A stretch of DNA of 64,000 bases, taken from NCBI RefSeq assembly GCF_038397725.1, contig NZ_CP151634.1, positions 372,001 to 436,000 of the forward strand. The letters run 5' to 3'. The DNA is from Microbacterium sp. LWO13-1.2. GTDB taxonomy: Bacteria > Actinomycetota > Actinomycetes > Actinomycetales > Microbacteriaceae. Within the stretch, counting starts at the first letter, position 1; the number at the start of each line of letters is the position of its first letter. The notes under the pieces are model-generated. The model was given only the letters and a program-made list of their open reading frames with translations, did not search any database and had not been told where the DNA came from. The position numbers and the translations under genes were made by a program. This document shows, piece after piece, positions 54,243-63,541 of the stretch.

Positions 54243-55424
54243 CTACGCCCGGCGCATCTGTCCGGCTGCGGGGCAGTCGAACGGGTCGCTGCCCGCGGCG
54301 AGTCCCACGCGGTTCAGGTACTCGATGACGATCTTGTACGACTGGATGACAGTCGTCTCGGTGTACGGCACGTTGTTCGCGGCGCAGTAGTCACGGACGA
54401 TCTCGCGCGCCTTCGACAGATGCGGGCGCGGCATGTTCGGGAAGAGGTGGTGTTCGACCTGGTAGTTCAGGCCGCCCATCAGCCAAGTGGTGGGCCATCC
54501 ACCGGAGACATTCCGGGAGGTGCGCACCTGCTTGGAGAAGAAGTCGAGTCGGGCGCTCGGATCGATGATCGGCATGCCCTTGTGGTTCGGTGCGAACGCG
54601 GCGCCCATGTATACGCCGAAGACGGCGAACTGAACTCCCATGAAGGCGAACGCCATTCCGAGCGGGAGCATCATGAACACCGGAACGAGGATGAGCACGA
54701 AGCGTGCGGCGATGATGCTGAGCTCGATCCAGCGCCCCTTGACGTTCTTGGTCGTGAACAGGTATTTCAGGCCGAGGTAATGGAGGTTCAGCCCCTCGAG
54801 GGTGAGCAGCGGGAAGAAGAACCAGCCCTGCTTGCGGGTGATCAGCTTGATCAGGCCCTTGGCCTTCGCGGCATCCTCTTCGAGGAACGAGATCGTGTCG
54901 ACTTCGATGTCGGGGTCCTTGCCGACCTGGTTCGGGTTGCCGTGGTGCTTGGTGTGCTTCGAGTCCCACCAGGAGTAGCTCATGCCGATGCTGGCGATCA
55001 CGATGCGGGCGAGCTTGAAGTTCGCCGGCCCCGAGGTCAGGATCTGACGGTGCGCGGCCTCGTGTCCGAGGAATGCGATCTGCGTCAGGACGATGCCGAG
55101 TCCGGCGGCGATGAGCAGCTGGAACCAGCTGTCGCCGAGCAGGATGAAGCCGGTGATCAAACCGCCGAGGGCGACGGCGATACCGGAGGCTACGGCGATG
55201 TAGAACCAGGTCGCTCGGCGCAGAAGGCCGGTCTCACGGACAACTTGCGAGACCTGCTTGAAGGCCTGAGCCATCGGCGGGATCTCGGCTGACCCGGCGT
55301 ACGTCTGGCGTACGGGGCCAAGGGTGTTCGAGGTCGATTCGACCTTGGTGATGGAGATGATGCTCTCCTGCCAGTTGGGAGCCCTGGAGCTGCAGGAGCC
55401 GAAGGCGGATGCCGAAGGCTTCAC
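54243..55424 (-). CDS. Membrane fatty-acid desaturase
   Basis: A membrane di-iron desaturase of the acyl-lipid type. Three His boxes: LGHEAAHRQ, DSKHTKHHGNPN, and QVEHHLFPNMPRPH near the end; four membrane segments lie between. It converts saturated acyl chains to unsaturated ones and probably tunes membrane fluidity. The start is uncertain: the listed GTG at 55424 has little support, and residues about 23-27 are preceded by AGGAG with ATC codons 3 and 6 bases away, so a shorter protein beginning near SITKVES is possible. It converges with the two-component genes. Confidence 0.9.
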   Translation of the reverse strand: MKPSASAFGSCSSRAPNWQESIISITKVESTSNTLGPVRQTYAGSAEIPPMAQAFKQVSQVVRETGLLRRATWFYIAVASGIAVALGGLITGFILLGDSWFQLLIAAGLGIVLTQIAFLGHEAAHRQILTSGPANFKLARIVIASIGMSYSWWDSKHTKHHGNPNQVGKDPDIEVDTISFLEEDAAKAKGLIKLITRKQGWFFFPLLTLEGLNLHYLGLKYLFTTKNVKGRWIELSIIAARFVLILVPVFMMLPLGMAFAFMGVQFAVFGVYMGAAFAPNHKGMPIIDPSARLDFFSKQVRTSRNVSGGWPTTWLMGGLNYQVEHHLFPNMPRPHLSKAREIVRDYCAANNVPYTETTVIQSYKIVIEYLNRVGLAAGSDPFDCPAAGQMRRA

Positions 55425-55484
55425 CTCAGGCTACGCCCCTGCGTATGCACCACCGGGCATACGCAGGTGTGATCCTTCTGATAC

Positions 55485-56690
55485 TCAGGGCTGAGATCCT
55501 GGCGCCTCTTCGCCCACCGGCGGCCGCAGCACGAGGATCACCACGACGACCACCAGCACGATGGCCGTGAACACCACCGGAGTCGGCAGCAACGGGTCGA
55601 GCAGCACCAGCACCGCCGCGAGCGGGATCGCCGTGTTGACGACCCGATCCGCGTTCTCGCGGATCGCGATCCACCAGATGCCGAGCAGGAACACCGCGAT
55701 CGGAACGGTGACCGTGAAGGATGCCTGGACCGCATCGAGTTTTGAGTGATGCGTCAGGCGATCGATCTCGACCTCGATACCGGCGGAGAATGCCGCTGCG
55801 GCCGCGAAAACGAAGAAGTGGGTATAGCCGTAGCGGATGGAGCTTGCCAGGGTGGTGATGGCGCGGTGGTGCGGCGGCCAGAAGTAGATCCACCACAGCG
55901 AGGCGGTGACGACGAGCGCGAGCACCGCGATGGAGATGAGCGGTCCGAGCGACTCGACCTCGTCGAGGGCTTCGATGATCGCGTTGGACGAGGCCAGCAG
56001 ACTCTCGCCGAGGACGATCAGCGTGAACAGGCTGTAACGCTCAGTGATGTGGTGCGGATGCCACGGCGTCTGCCCCTGGCGTTCGGCGATGACCGGCACC
56101 GCGAGCTCGAAGACCACGAACAGGAGGAAGACCGCGATCTTCGCCTCGGCGGGGACGAACAGGAATGCGACCCAGCAGAGCTGAACGATCGTGATGCCTG
56201 CCGCATAGAACAGCGTCGCCCTGCGCGCGCTGCCTGCCGAACGAGAGGCGCGCAGCCACTGCACGATCATCGCGACGCGCATCACGATGTAGGCGATGAC
56301 CGGCACGGTGAAGTCGCCATGGAACGCGGCCGGGATTCCCGCCGCGAGCACGAGAACCCCACCCATCTGCACAAAGGTGAGGATGCGGTAGAGCCAGTCG
56401 TCGGTCGAGAACGAGTTCGCGAACCAGGTGAAGTTCATCCACGCCCACCAGATGGCGAAGAACATGAACCCGTACGATACGAGCCCGTTCTCGACATGTC
56501 CCGCCGACAGCTCGTGGTGCAGCTGGGCCGAAGCCGTGCTCACCGCGACGACGAACACCAGGTCGAAGAAGAGCTCGAGCGGCGTCGCCGCGCGGTGTCC
56601 CTGATGGGGGTCGCGCGGGTGCATGCGGGTCAGCCGGAAGCGCGGGGCCGTTGCGATGTCAGTCACCGGGACAGAATAATGCCTGCCCAT
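55485..56690 (-). CDS. LtrA-family low-temperature requirement membrane protein
   Basis: A 401-aa protein with about ten membrane segments. LELFFDLVFVVAVSTASAQLHHEL near residue 38 is the LtrA hallmark; ERYSLFTLIVLGESLLAS is the second conserved block. The family was named for cold growth in Listeria; biochemistry is unknown. The start is either ATG 56690 or GTG 56666; neither has a clear ribosome-binding site. The upstream glycosyltransferase gene ends 14 bases earlier, so the two are probably co-transcribed. Confidence 0.9.
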   Translation of the reverse strand: MGRHYSVPVTDIATAPRFRLTRMHPRDPHQGHRAATPLELFFDLVFVVAVSTASAQLHHELSAGHVENGLVSYGFMFFAIWWAWMNFTWFANSFSTDDWLYRILTFVQMGGVLVLAAGIPAAFHGDFTVPVIAYIVMRVAMIVQWLRASRSAGSARRATLFYAAGITIVQLCWVAFLFVPAEAKIAVFLLFVVFELAVPVIAERQGQTPWHPHHITERYSLFTLIVLGESLLASSNAIIEALDEVESLGPLISIAVLALVVTASLWWIYFWPPHHRAITTLASSIRYGYTHFFVFAAAAAFSAGIEVEIDRLTHHSKLDAVQASFTVTVPIAVFLLGIWWIAIRENADRVVNTAIPLAAVLVLLDPLLPTPVVFTAIVLVVVVVILVLRPPVGEEAPGSQP

Positions 56691-56704
56691 TCACACGGTG
56701 GCGT

Positions 56705-57880
56705 CTACAGCTCTCCCGGCCGCATCGCCTCGGCATCGATCGCGCGGATGATCCGCTGCGTCGCGGTGTCGACCGGCGGTTCAGCCGCGGCACCGGCCGG
56801 TCGACGGCCGCGGGGCGCGTAGACGACGAGGGAGTGGAACAGGAACCGCGCGAAGAACGCGACGATGAGGGATATCCCTGTGGCGACCACGCTCGAGATG
56901 TGCCAGGACTCGACCATCAGTGCCATCAACGGGATGCGCAGCGCTGCCTCGATGCCGTTGAACGTGACGGAGGTGGCGAACCGGATGCCGAGGCCTCGGG
57001 CGCCGGTGCGCATGTCGGCGAAGACGAACCGCTCCTGCAGGATGAAGTTGCCGATGATGGTCGTCCCGGCGCCGATGATCGCGGCCCAGATGTAGTCCAT
57101 ACCGGCCGTGGTGAGCAGCCACATGATGCCGAGGTTCACGATCGCCCCGACGAGACCGATCAGGGCGAACAGCGACATCTTTCCGAAGCGCAGGCGGGTG
57201 AGGTGGGCGACGAACGTCATCCCCTGACGCAGACTCGCCTTGGACGTTCCGTGCCGGCGCTCGCCGAACTCCATCGGGATCTCGGCGGTCCGCAGGTCGG
57301 AGCGGGCCAGGATCTCGAGCAGGATCTTGAAGCCCTGCGGACGCAGAGCGGGGAGATCGACGCGGCTGCGGTCGACGAGGAAGAACCCCGTCATCGGGTC
57401 GGTGCTCCGGGCCAGTCGCAGCGGGAACATCGCCTTCGTCAGCCAGGTCGCCGCCCGCGAAACCCCGAAGCGCAGCGCCGTGCCGAGTCCGCCGGAGTCC
57501 CCGCCGCCGACGTAGCGCGAGGCGCCGACGACATCGGCGTCGCCCTGCGCGTGTCGCGCCAGTAACTGAGGCAGCAGTTCCGGCGGATGCTGCAGGTCGC
57601 CGTCCATCACGATGCAGATGTCGGATGCCGCCGCGGCCAGCCCCACGGCGACCGCGCCGCCGAGCCCACCGGTGTTCTCCGCGCGATGGATGACGCGCAC
57701 CGACAGGGGCGCGTCTGCGGCGACGCGCTCGACCTCGGCCGTGGTGCCATCGGCGCTGTCGTCGACGAAGAGGATCTCGGCATCCCACCCGCGCAACGCC
57801 GTCGCCGTGCGCTCGACGAGCTCGGCCACGTTGTCACGCTCGTTGAAGGTCGGCACGATGACCGTGACCGCTGTCTTCAC
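56705..57880 (-). CDS. Glycosyltransferase family 2 fused to a GtrA-like membrane domain
   Basis: A 391-aa protein. Residues about 1-235 are a dolichyl-phosphate-mannose-synthase-like GT2 domain (IVPTFNERDNVAELV, LFVDDSADGT, IVMDGDLQHPPE); residues about 240-370 have four membrane segments matching GtrA (FALIGLVGAIVNLGIMWLL). Such fusions put sugars on polyprenyl phosphate for wall or lipoglycan assembly and may flip the product. GTG 57880 is favoured by GGGAAGGG 6 bases upstream. Confidence 0.92.
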   Translation of the reverse strand: MKTAVTVIVPTFNERDNVAELVERTATALRGWDAEILFVDDSADGTTAEVERVAADAPLSVRVIHRAENTGGLGGAVAVGLAAAASDICIVMDGDLQHPPELLPQLLARHAQGDADVVGASRYVGGGDSGGLGTALRFGVSRAATWLTKAMFPLRLARSTDPMTGFFLVDRSRVDLPALRPQGFKILLEILARSDLRTAEIPMEFGERRHGTSKASLRQGMTFVAHLTRLRFGKMSLFALIGLVGAIVNLGIMWLLTTAGMDYIWAAIIGAGTTIIGNFILQERFVFADMRTGARGLGIRFATSVTFNGIEAALRIPLMALMVESWHISSVVATGISLIVAFFARFLFHSLVVYAPRGRRPAGAAAEPPVDTATQRIIRAIDAEAMRPGEL

Positions 57881-57984
57881 GTGCACCCTTCCCGTCGGAT
57901 GATATTCGGCTCCATCGTTCCATGTCTGGCCGCGCCGTGCTTTCTCTCAGCGCTTGCTCTGCTGAACGGCCCTACCCTTGATAC

Positions 57985-58248
57985 ATGACTTCTCCTGCTT
58001 CTGACACCATCACGATGTTCGGCGCCGAGTGGTGCGGCGACTGCCGCCGCACCAAGAAGCAGCTCGACGGACTGGGAATCGAGTACACGTACGTCGATCT
58101 CGCCGCTGACCCTGCTGCCGCAGACATCGCGAAGGACATCTCCGGTCGCATGAACATCCCGGTCGTCGTCTACCCGGACTCCTCGCACCACGTCGAGCCG
58201 TCGAACGCCGACGTCGAAGCGAAACTGCGCGAACTCGCGCTGATCTGA
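57985..58248 (+). CDS. Mycoredoxin/glutaredoxin-like protein
   Basis: An 87-aa thioredoxin-fold protein with the active-site motif CGDC (Cys17, Cys20) in FGAEWCGDCRRTK and the cis-Pro in MNIPVVVYPDSS. Mycoredoxins use mycothiol to reduce mixed disulfides, consistent with an actinobacterial host. The usual motif in Mrx1 is CGYC, so a variant Asp here may alter specificity. Confidence 0.88.
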   Translation: MTSPASDTITMFGAEWCGDCRRTKKQLDGLGIEYTYVDLAADPAAADIAKDISGRMNIPVVVYPDSSHHVEPSNADVEAKLRELALI

Positions 58249-58298
58249 GGCCCGCGCCGCGACGTCGCCTGTGACATGCGCGCCGATACACTGGCGCG

Positions 58299-59696
58299 AT
58301 GAGCTCAGACGCTCGACCGGAGCGCGCATCCGTCCGCCTCTCTCCCCGCACGATCGTGCTGTACGCGGTCGGCTCGCTGGGCACCGGAGGCTACGCCACC
58401 CTGCCGGGGCTGGTGCTGACGTACTTCCTCACCGACAACCTCGGTGTCGCCGCTCTCGCCGCGGGACTCATCGTGACCGCCGCGAAGATCTGGGACGTCA
58501 TCATCGACCCCCTCATCGGCGCGGCATCCGATCGCCAGCTGGCGCGCACCGGCTCGCGCCGCGGATTCATGATGACCGGCGCGCTCACACTCCCGCTGTT
58601 CTTCGCGCTCACCTTCGCCGTCCCGCCGTCGTGGGGTCCGGCAGCCGGCGCGACCTGCGTGCTGCTGGCATTCCTCGCGACGGCGACGGCGTTCAGCCTC
58701 TTCCAGGTGCCGTACGTCGCGCTTCCCGCCGAACTGACCGGCAGCTACGACGAACGCAGCCGGCTGCTCGGCTGGCGCGTGGTCGTGCTCACCGCGGCGA
58801 TCCTGATGTTCGGAGCGGGCGGCCCTGCCCTGCGCAGGGCGGGATCTGATCCGGTCGCGGGCTATCTCTTGATGGGTGTCGTCGCCGGCGTGGTCATCGG
58901 GGCGGGAATGTTCATCGCCGCACGCACCGCGGTCGCCGGCGCGAAGGGCGCTTCTCGTACTGCGGCTCCCCCGGCCGGAATCCGCGAGCAGTATCTCGCC
59001 GGGTTCCGCGCGCTGGGACGCAGCATCCCGTTCCGCGCGCTGCTCGGCACGTTCTTGCTGCAGGCGCTCGCCACCGGCACGATGCTCGCCGGCGCACAAT
59101 ACGTTGCGACCTGGGTGCTGCGATCCGAGGACGCCGTGACCTTCGTGTTCATCGCCCTGGTCGGGCCGGCGCTGCTCGCTGCGCCCGGATGGACGACCTT
59201 CGCCCGACGCCTCGGCAAAGAGCGGGCCTTCATGATCGCCAGCGTGCTGTTCACACTGGCCGCGGCATCCACCACCGCCGCCGTCTGGGCGCCCGGACCG
59301 TGGATCTATGCCTCGGTGGCGGTCGCGGGAGTCGCCTATGCGGGGCTGCAGGCCCTGCCGATGGCGATGCTCCCCGATGTGATCTCGCACGACGAACGCA
59401 CGCACGGTGCAGGCCAGGCCGGCACGTTCACCGGCGTCTGGACGGCCGGCGAGACGGTCGGCTTCGCTCTCGGCGCGTCTGCGGTCTCGCTCACGCTGGC
59501 CGCGACCGGCTACGTCTCCACCGTCGCCGGGGCCTCGGTGGAGCAGCCGGATGCCGCGATCACGGGCATCGTGCTCAGCTTCAGCATCCTTCCCGCCGTG
59601 TTGATGGCGGCGAGCCTGCTGACGCTGCGGGGATACCGGCTGCGCCGCGCGGACATCGACGAGGCTCCCGCTCGCATCCGCGATCCGCACGCATAA
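58299..59696 (+). CDS. MFS transporter, GPH (glycoside-pentoside-hexuronide) type
   Basis: A 465-aa, 12-segment permease. VGSLGTGGYATLPGLVLTYFL and AAKIWDVIIDPLIGAASDR are the GPH opening pattern; the loop FQVPYVALPAELTGSYDERSRL matches MelB-like proteins, which import glycosides with sodium or protons. The substrate is unknown. It follows the mycoredoxin gene by 50 bases and is followed by an aldehyde dehydrogenase gene. Confidence 0.88.
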   Translation: MSSDARPERASVRLSPRTIVLYAVGSLGTGGYATLPGLVLTYFLTDNLGVAALAAGLIVTAAKIWDVIIDPLIGAASDRQLARTGSRRGFMMTGALTLPLFFALTFAVPPSWGPAAGATCVLLAFLATATAFSLFQVPYVALPAELTGSYDERSRLLGWRVVVLTAAILMFGAGGPALRRAGSDPVAGYLLMGVVAGVVIGAGMFIAARTAVAGAKGASRTAAPPAGIREQYLAGFRALGRSIPFRALLGTFLLQALATGTMLAGAQYVATWVLRSEDAVTFVFIALVGPALLAAPGWTTFARRLGKERAFMIASVLFTLAAASTTAAVWAPGPWIYASVAVAGVAYAGLQALPMAMLPDVISHDERTHGAGQAGTFTGVWTAGETVGFALGASAVSLTLAATGYVSTVAGASVEQPDAAITGIVLSFSILPAVLMAASLLTLRGYRLRRADIDEAPARIRDPHA

Positions 59697-59724
59697 GCTG
59701 GGACCCCGCCCGAAGGAGACGTCG

Positions 59725-61467
59725 ATGACTTCTACGACCACGTCCGCCCCTGCTGACCTCGACGACGCGGAGCGCGCACGTCTCGACCAGGACGTGGCCG
59801 CGCTCCAGACCGGCACCCGCACCTGGTCGAGCCTCACGGTCGGCCAGCGGGCAACGCTGCTTCGAGCGGTACGCGCCGGTGTGGCGGCGACCGCCGAGGA
59901 CTGGGCGACGACAGCGGCGGCATCCAAGGGCCTTGACGCGAAGCATCCGCTGCGCGGCGAGGAGTGGCTCAGTGGCCCGTACAGCGTGCTCGGCGCGCTC
60001 GACGCCTACATCGAGACCCTCTCCCGTCTCGCCCAGGGCGTCAACCCGCTCGACGGCGTGCGACTCGACCGGGCACCGGGCGGCCGTACGCGCGTGCACG
60101 CGTTCCCCCTCACCGGGATCGACAAGTTCCTGCTCTCGGGGTACACCGGAGAAGTCTGGCTGGAGCCCGGCATCACCCCGAACGCCGCACGCGCCGCGGC
60201 CGGCCTCGCCCAGCGCACACCCACCGAGTCCGGGGGCGTCGGCCTGGTGCTCGGCGCCGGCAATATCACCTCCATCCCGGTGCTCGACGTGCTCTACGAG
60301 CTGCTCGCCCACAACCGCACCGCCCTCCTCAAGGTCAACCCGACGCAGGACTCGCTCGTGCCGGTGTACAAGCGCGCGTTCGCCGCTCTCATCGAGCCGG
60401 GGTTCCTCCGGATCGTCCGAGGCGGGCCGGCGGTCGGGGCGCACCTGACCGGCCACCCTGACCTGATCCACGTGCACATCACGGGGTCCGCGGCGACGTT
60501 CGATGCGATCGTGTGGGGCCAGGGCGCGGCGGCCAAGCGGCGCCGGCGCGAGAACCGTCCGCAACTGAAGAAGCCGATCACGGCTGAGCTGGGCGGTGTC
60601 TCGCCGATCATCGTCGTGCCAGGCGAATGGACCGATGCCGACATCACGTTCCAGGCGGAGCACATTGCGACGATGCGTCTGCAGAACAGCGGACACAACT
60701 GCATCGCCGGCCAGGTCGTGATCCTCTCATCCGACTGGGCGCAGGCCGATGCCTTCCGTGCCGCTCTGCGCCGCGCCTACGCGAACGCCCCGGAGCGGCC
60801 GACCTGGTACCCCGGCTCACCATCGCGGATGCAGTCGGCAGCGGATGCCTACCCCGATGCCCTCGTGCTCGGCGACCGCGTGCTCGTGGAGATCGAGAAC
60901 GGTCAGGATGCCGCGCCCCTCGAGCACACCGAGTACTTCGCTCCGGTGCTCGGCGTCGTCACCGTACCGGGTCACGGCCAGGACTTCCTCGATGCGGCCG
61001 TCGCGCACGCGAACAACGAGTTGCAGGGCACGCTCGGCGCGAACCTGCTGATCGACCCGGCGACCGAGAAGGCTCTCGGCTCCGGCTTCGAGCGGGCGAT
61101 CACCGCCCTCCGCTACGGATCGATCGCGATCAACGGCTGGACGGCGTTCGGCTTCATCACCCCGACCCTCACCTGGGGCGCTTTCCCCGGCAGCACGATC
61201 GACGATGTGGGCAGCGGGATCGGCGTGGTGCACAACGCGCTGCTGCTGGACGGTGTCGAACGTTCGGTCGTCCGCGGACCGTTCCGGCCGTTCCCGCGGT
61301 CACTCCCCCTGTTGAACGGCGGCGGGCGCCTGAGCATCCTGCCGAAGCCGCCGTGGTTCGTATCGTCTCGCACCGGCGCCGTGGTGAGCGAGGGCCTGAC
61401 CCGCTTCCGCGTGACCGGCAGCGTCCCCGGACTCGTACGAACCCTGCTCCAGGCGCTTCGCGCCTGA
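59725..61467 (+). CDS. Aldehyde dehydrogenase family protein
   Basis: A 580-aa NAD(P)-dependent enzyme, longer than usual ALDHs (about 500). GLVLGAGNITSIPVLDVLYELLA and HITGSAATFDAIVWG form the cofactor region, ITAELGGVSPIIVV has the general-base Glu, and the catalytic Cys lies in RLQNSGHNCIAGQ. The C-terminus is family-typical except for an added ~50 residues. A GAAGGAGA site precedes the ATG. Its substrate is unknown. Confidence 0.9.
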   Translation: MTSTTTSAPADLDDAERARLDQDVAALQTGTRTWSSLTVGQRATLLRAVRAGVAATAEDWATTAAASKGLDAKHPLRGEEWLSGPYSVLGALDAYIETLSRLAQGVNPLDGVRLDRAPGGRTRVHAFPLTGIDKFLLSGYTGEVWLEPGITPNAARAAAGLAQRTPTESGGVGLVLGAGNITSIPVLDVLYELLAHNRTALLKVNPTQDSLVPVYKRAFAALIEPGFLRIVRGGPAVGAHLTGHPDLIHVHITGSAATFDAIVWGQGAAAKRRRRENRPQLKKPITAELGGVSPIIVVPGEWTDADITFQAEHIATMRLQNSGHNCIAGQVVILSSDWAQADAFRAALRRAYANAPERPTWYPGSPSRMQSAADAYPDALVLGDRVLVEIENGQDAAPLEHTEYFAPVLGVVTVPGHGQDFLDAAVAHANNELQGTLGANLLIDPATEKALGSGFERAITALRYGSIAINGWTAFGFITPTLTWGAFPGSTIDDVGSGIGVVHNALLLDGVERSVVRGPFRPFPRSLPLLNGGGRLSILPKPPWFVSSRTGAVVSEGLTRFRVTGSVPGLVRTLLQALRA

Positions 61468-61483
61468 CGGCACCCGTCAGCTC

Positions 61484-61615
61484 GGTCGTTGAGCGAGCGC
61501 CCTTCGTCTCGTCGCTTCGCTCCTCGCTCAGGAGCCTGTCGAAACGCGTCATCCAGCGTTCGAGGTCGGATCGATGCGTTTCGTCTCGGTCGCTGCGCTC
61601 CCTCGCTCAACGACC
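61484..61615. repeat. REP-like extragenic palindrome, copy 2
   Basis: GGTCGTTGAGCGAG (61484-61497) is exactly inverted at 61602-61615. Between the arms lie GCCTGTCGAAACG (61534-61546), a common actinobacterial intergenic motif, and GTTTCGTCTCG (61578-61588), also found at 13024. Confidence 0.78.
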
Positions 61616-61632
61616 AGCGAGAACTGGGCCGC

Positions 61633-62598
61633 TCAGAGGGCGAGCAGATCCGTCGCGTCGCGCAGCGCCTGCTGGATCGCGGGCTCGGATGCCGAGTGCC
61701 CGGCCTCGACGATGACGAATTCCGCTTCCGGCCATGCACGATGCAGATCCCAGGCCGTCATCACCGGGGTGCAGACGTCGTACCGCCCCTGCACGATGAT
61801 CGCCGGGATATGGCGGATCGCATCGATGCCGGCGAGCAGCTGACCCTCGCTCCACCATCCGCGGTTCACGAAGAAGTGGTTCTCGATGCGGGCGAACGCC
61901 ACCGCGCGCTCCGGATTCGCCATCTCGGCGATGTGCTCCGGGTCCGGACGCATCGTCACGGTCGACGCCTCCCATGTGGTCCAGGCGACCGCCGCGGGAA
62001 TGTGCACCGCAGGATCCGGATCGAAGAGGCGACGGTGGTACGCCTCGATCATCCGTGAGCGCTCGAGGATCGGGATCGGTGCGATGAAGTCCTCCCACAG
62101 ATCGGGGAAGAGCGCGGCCGCGCCGCCCTCGTAGAACCATTCGAGCTCTTCACGGCGCAGCGTGAAGATGCCCCGGAGCACGAGGCCGGTGACGGCGTCC
62201 GGATGCGCCTGCGCGTAGGCCAGGGCGAGGCTGCTGCCCCAGGAGCCGCCGAACACCTGCCAGGCCTCGATCCCGAGGTTCTTGCGCAGCAGCTCCATGT
62301 CGGCGATCAGGTGCGCCGTGGTGACGAAGCGCAGGTCCGCGCCGGGCTCGGCGGCGTGCGGGGTGCTCTTGCCGCAACCGCGCTGATCGAAGAGCACGAT
62401 CCGGTACTTCTCCGGGTCGAAGAAGCGGCGCTGCCAGGGCGAGGTGCCACTGCCCGGTCCGCCGTGCAGGAAGACCACGGGCTTGCCCTCGGGGTTGCCG
62501 CTGACCTCCCAATGGATGCGGTGCCCGTCACCGACGAGCAGTTGCCCCTCATCGTACGGCTCGATCGATGGATACAGTGTATCCAGGTTCATCATCAT
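61633..62598 (-). CDS. pip: Prolyl aminopeptidase
   Basis: A 321-aa cytoplasmic serine peptidase that removes N-terminal Pro. It has the oxyanion motif HGGPGSG, nucleophile GGSWGSS, Asp in GRYDVCTP and His in EAGHSASEPA. FDQRGCGKSTPHA is the pip signature. Three in-frame ATGs (62592, 62595, 62598) follow GGGGGA; I list the longest. It converges with the aldehyde dehydrogenase gene, separated by the REP-like element. Confidence 0.95.
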   Translation of the reverse strand: MMMNLDTLYPSIEPYDEGQLLVGDGHRIHWEVSGNPEGKPVVFLHGGPGSGTSPWQRRFFDPEKYRIVLFDQRGCGKSTPHAAEPGADLRFVTTAHLIADMELLRKNLGIEAWQVFGGSWGSSLALAYAQAHPDAVTGLVLRGIFTLRREELEWFYEGGAAALFPDLWEDFIAPIPILERSRMIEAYHRRLFDPDPAVHIPAAVAWTTWEASTVTMRPDPEHIAEMANPERAVAFARIENHFFVNRGWWSEGQLLAGIDAIRHIPAIIVQGRYDVCTPVMTAWDLHRAWPEAEFVIVEAGHSASEPAIQQALRDATDLLAL

Positions 62599-62666
62599 TG
62601 GTCCCCCGACCCGGTGAAAAGAAGTTCAACCTTCCACGCTAGCCGAGGGATGACGACCTCCTGGTA

Positions 62667-63539
62667 TTACAGGTCGCCCTCGGCGACAGTGAAGGTGTCG
62701 CAGACGCCCAGGCCGTTCTGGTATCCGTTCGCGAACCAGTACTGGCGCTGATCGCTGGAGCCGTGCGTGAAGCTCTCCGGGTTCACGAAACCGGACTGCT
62801 CCTGGATGTGGTCGTCACCGACCGTGACCGCCGCATTGATGGCGTCGTTCAACTGCGCCTCGGTGGGCTCCAGCAGATACGGGTCGCCGTCGGCATCCTT
62901 CTGCTTGGTCATCTGCCCGATCCAGGCGCCCGCGTAGCAGTCGGCCTGCAACTCCATGCGCACACCGTTGCTGCCGGGACCGGTGCCGTTGTTCGGGTAC
63001 TGCTCCATGTAGCCGGTGATGTTCTGGATGTGGTGACCCCACTCGTGCCCGACGATGTACAGCTGCGCGAGGTTGCCGGCGGATGCTCCGAACTGCTGCC
63101 GCATGAGATCGAAGAACGTCGGATCGAGGTACACACCTTCTTCGGGCGGGCAGTAGAACGGCCCGACGGCGTTGGATGCGGTACCGCACTGCGTCGGAGT
63201 CTGCCCGTCGACGACGGTGAGCTGCGGGGCTCGATAGCCCTCGATGTTCTCCGCCCAGAACTCGTCGAGTGCGACCTGCGCGCCTGCCATCCGGCAGTCG
63301 ACATCCGCGTTGGCGTCAGCGCCGGTCTTGCAGTCCTCGATGACTGAACCGCCGGCAGGCTCCGTACCGCCGCCCGTCGCGCCGCCACCGAGAAGGCCGG
63401 TGAGATCCACACCGAGGAGCGGTCCGACCAGGAGAGCGATGATGCCGAGGACACCCACGCCACCGCCGGCGATCGCCGCGTTGCGTCCGCGGCGTCGCGT
63501 GGTGTTGCCCGAGATGTCGGCGTCGGGGTTGAAGGTCAT
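62667..63539 (-). CDS. Putative neutral zinc metallopeptidase (YpfJ/KPN_02809 family)
   Basis: A 290-aa membrane-anchored protein. A short cytoplasmic start with RRRGRNAA and one membrane segment (residues about 22-45) precede an extracellular domain with the zinc motif HEWGHH near residue 167 and the family GPFYCPPEEGVYLDPTFF block. The family is annotated as a putative neutral zinc metallopeptidase; substrates are unknown. Confidence 0.9.
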   Translation of the reverse strand: MTFNPDADISGNTTRRRGRNAAIAGGGVGVLGIIALLVGPLLGVDLTGLLGGGATGGGTEPAGGSVIEDCKTGADANADVDCRMAGAQVALDEFWAENIEGYRAPQLTVVDGQTPTQCGTASNAVGPFYCPPEEGVYLDPTFFDLMRQQFGASAGNLAQLYIVGHEWGHHIQNITGYMEQYPNNGTGPGSNGVRMELQADCYAGAWIGQMTKQKDADGDPYLLEPTEAQLNDAINAAVTVGDDHIQEQSGFVNPESFTHGSSDQRQYWFANGYQNGLGVCDTFTVAEGDL

Positions 63540-63541
63540 GA

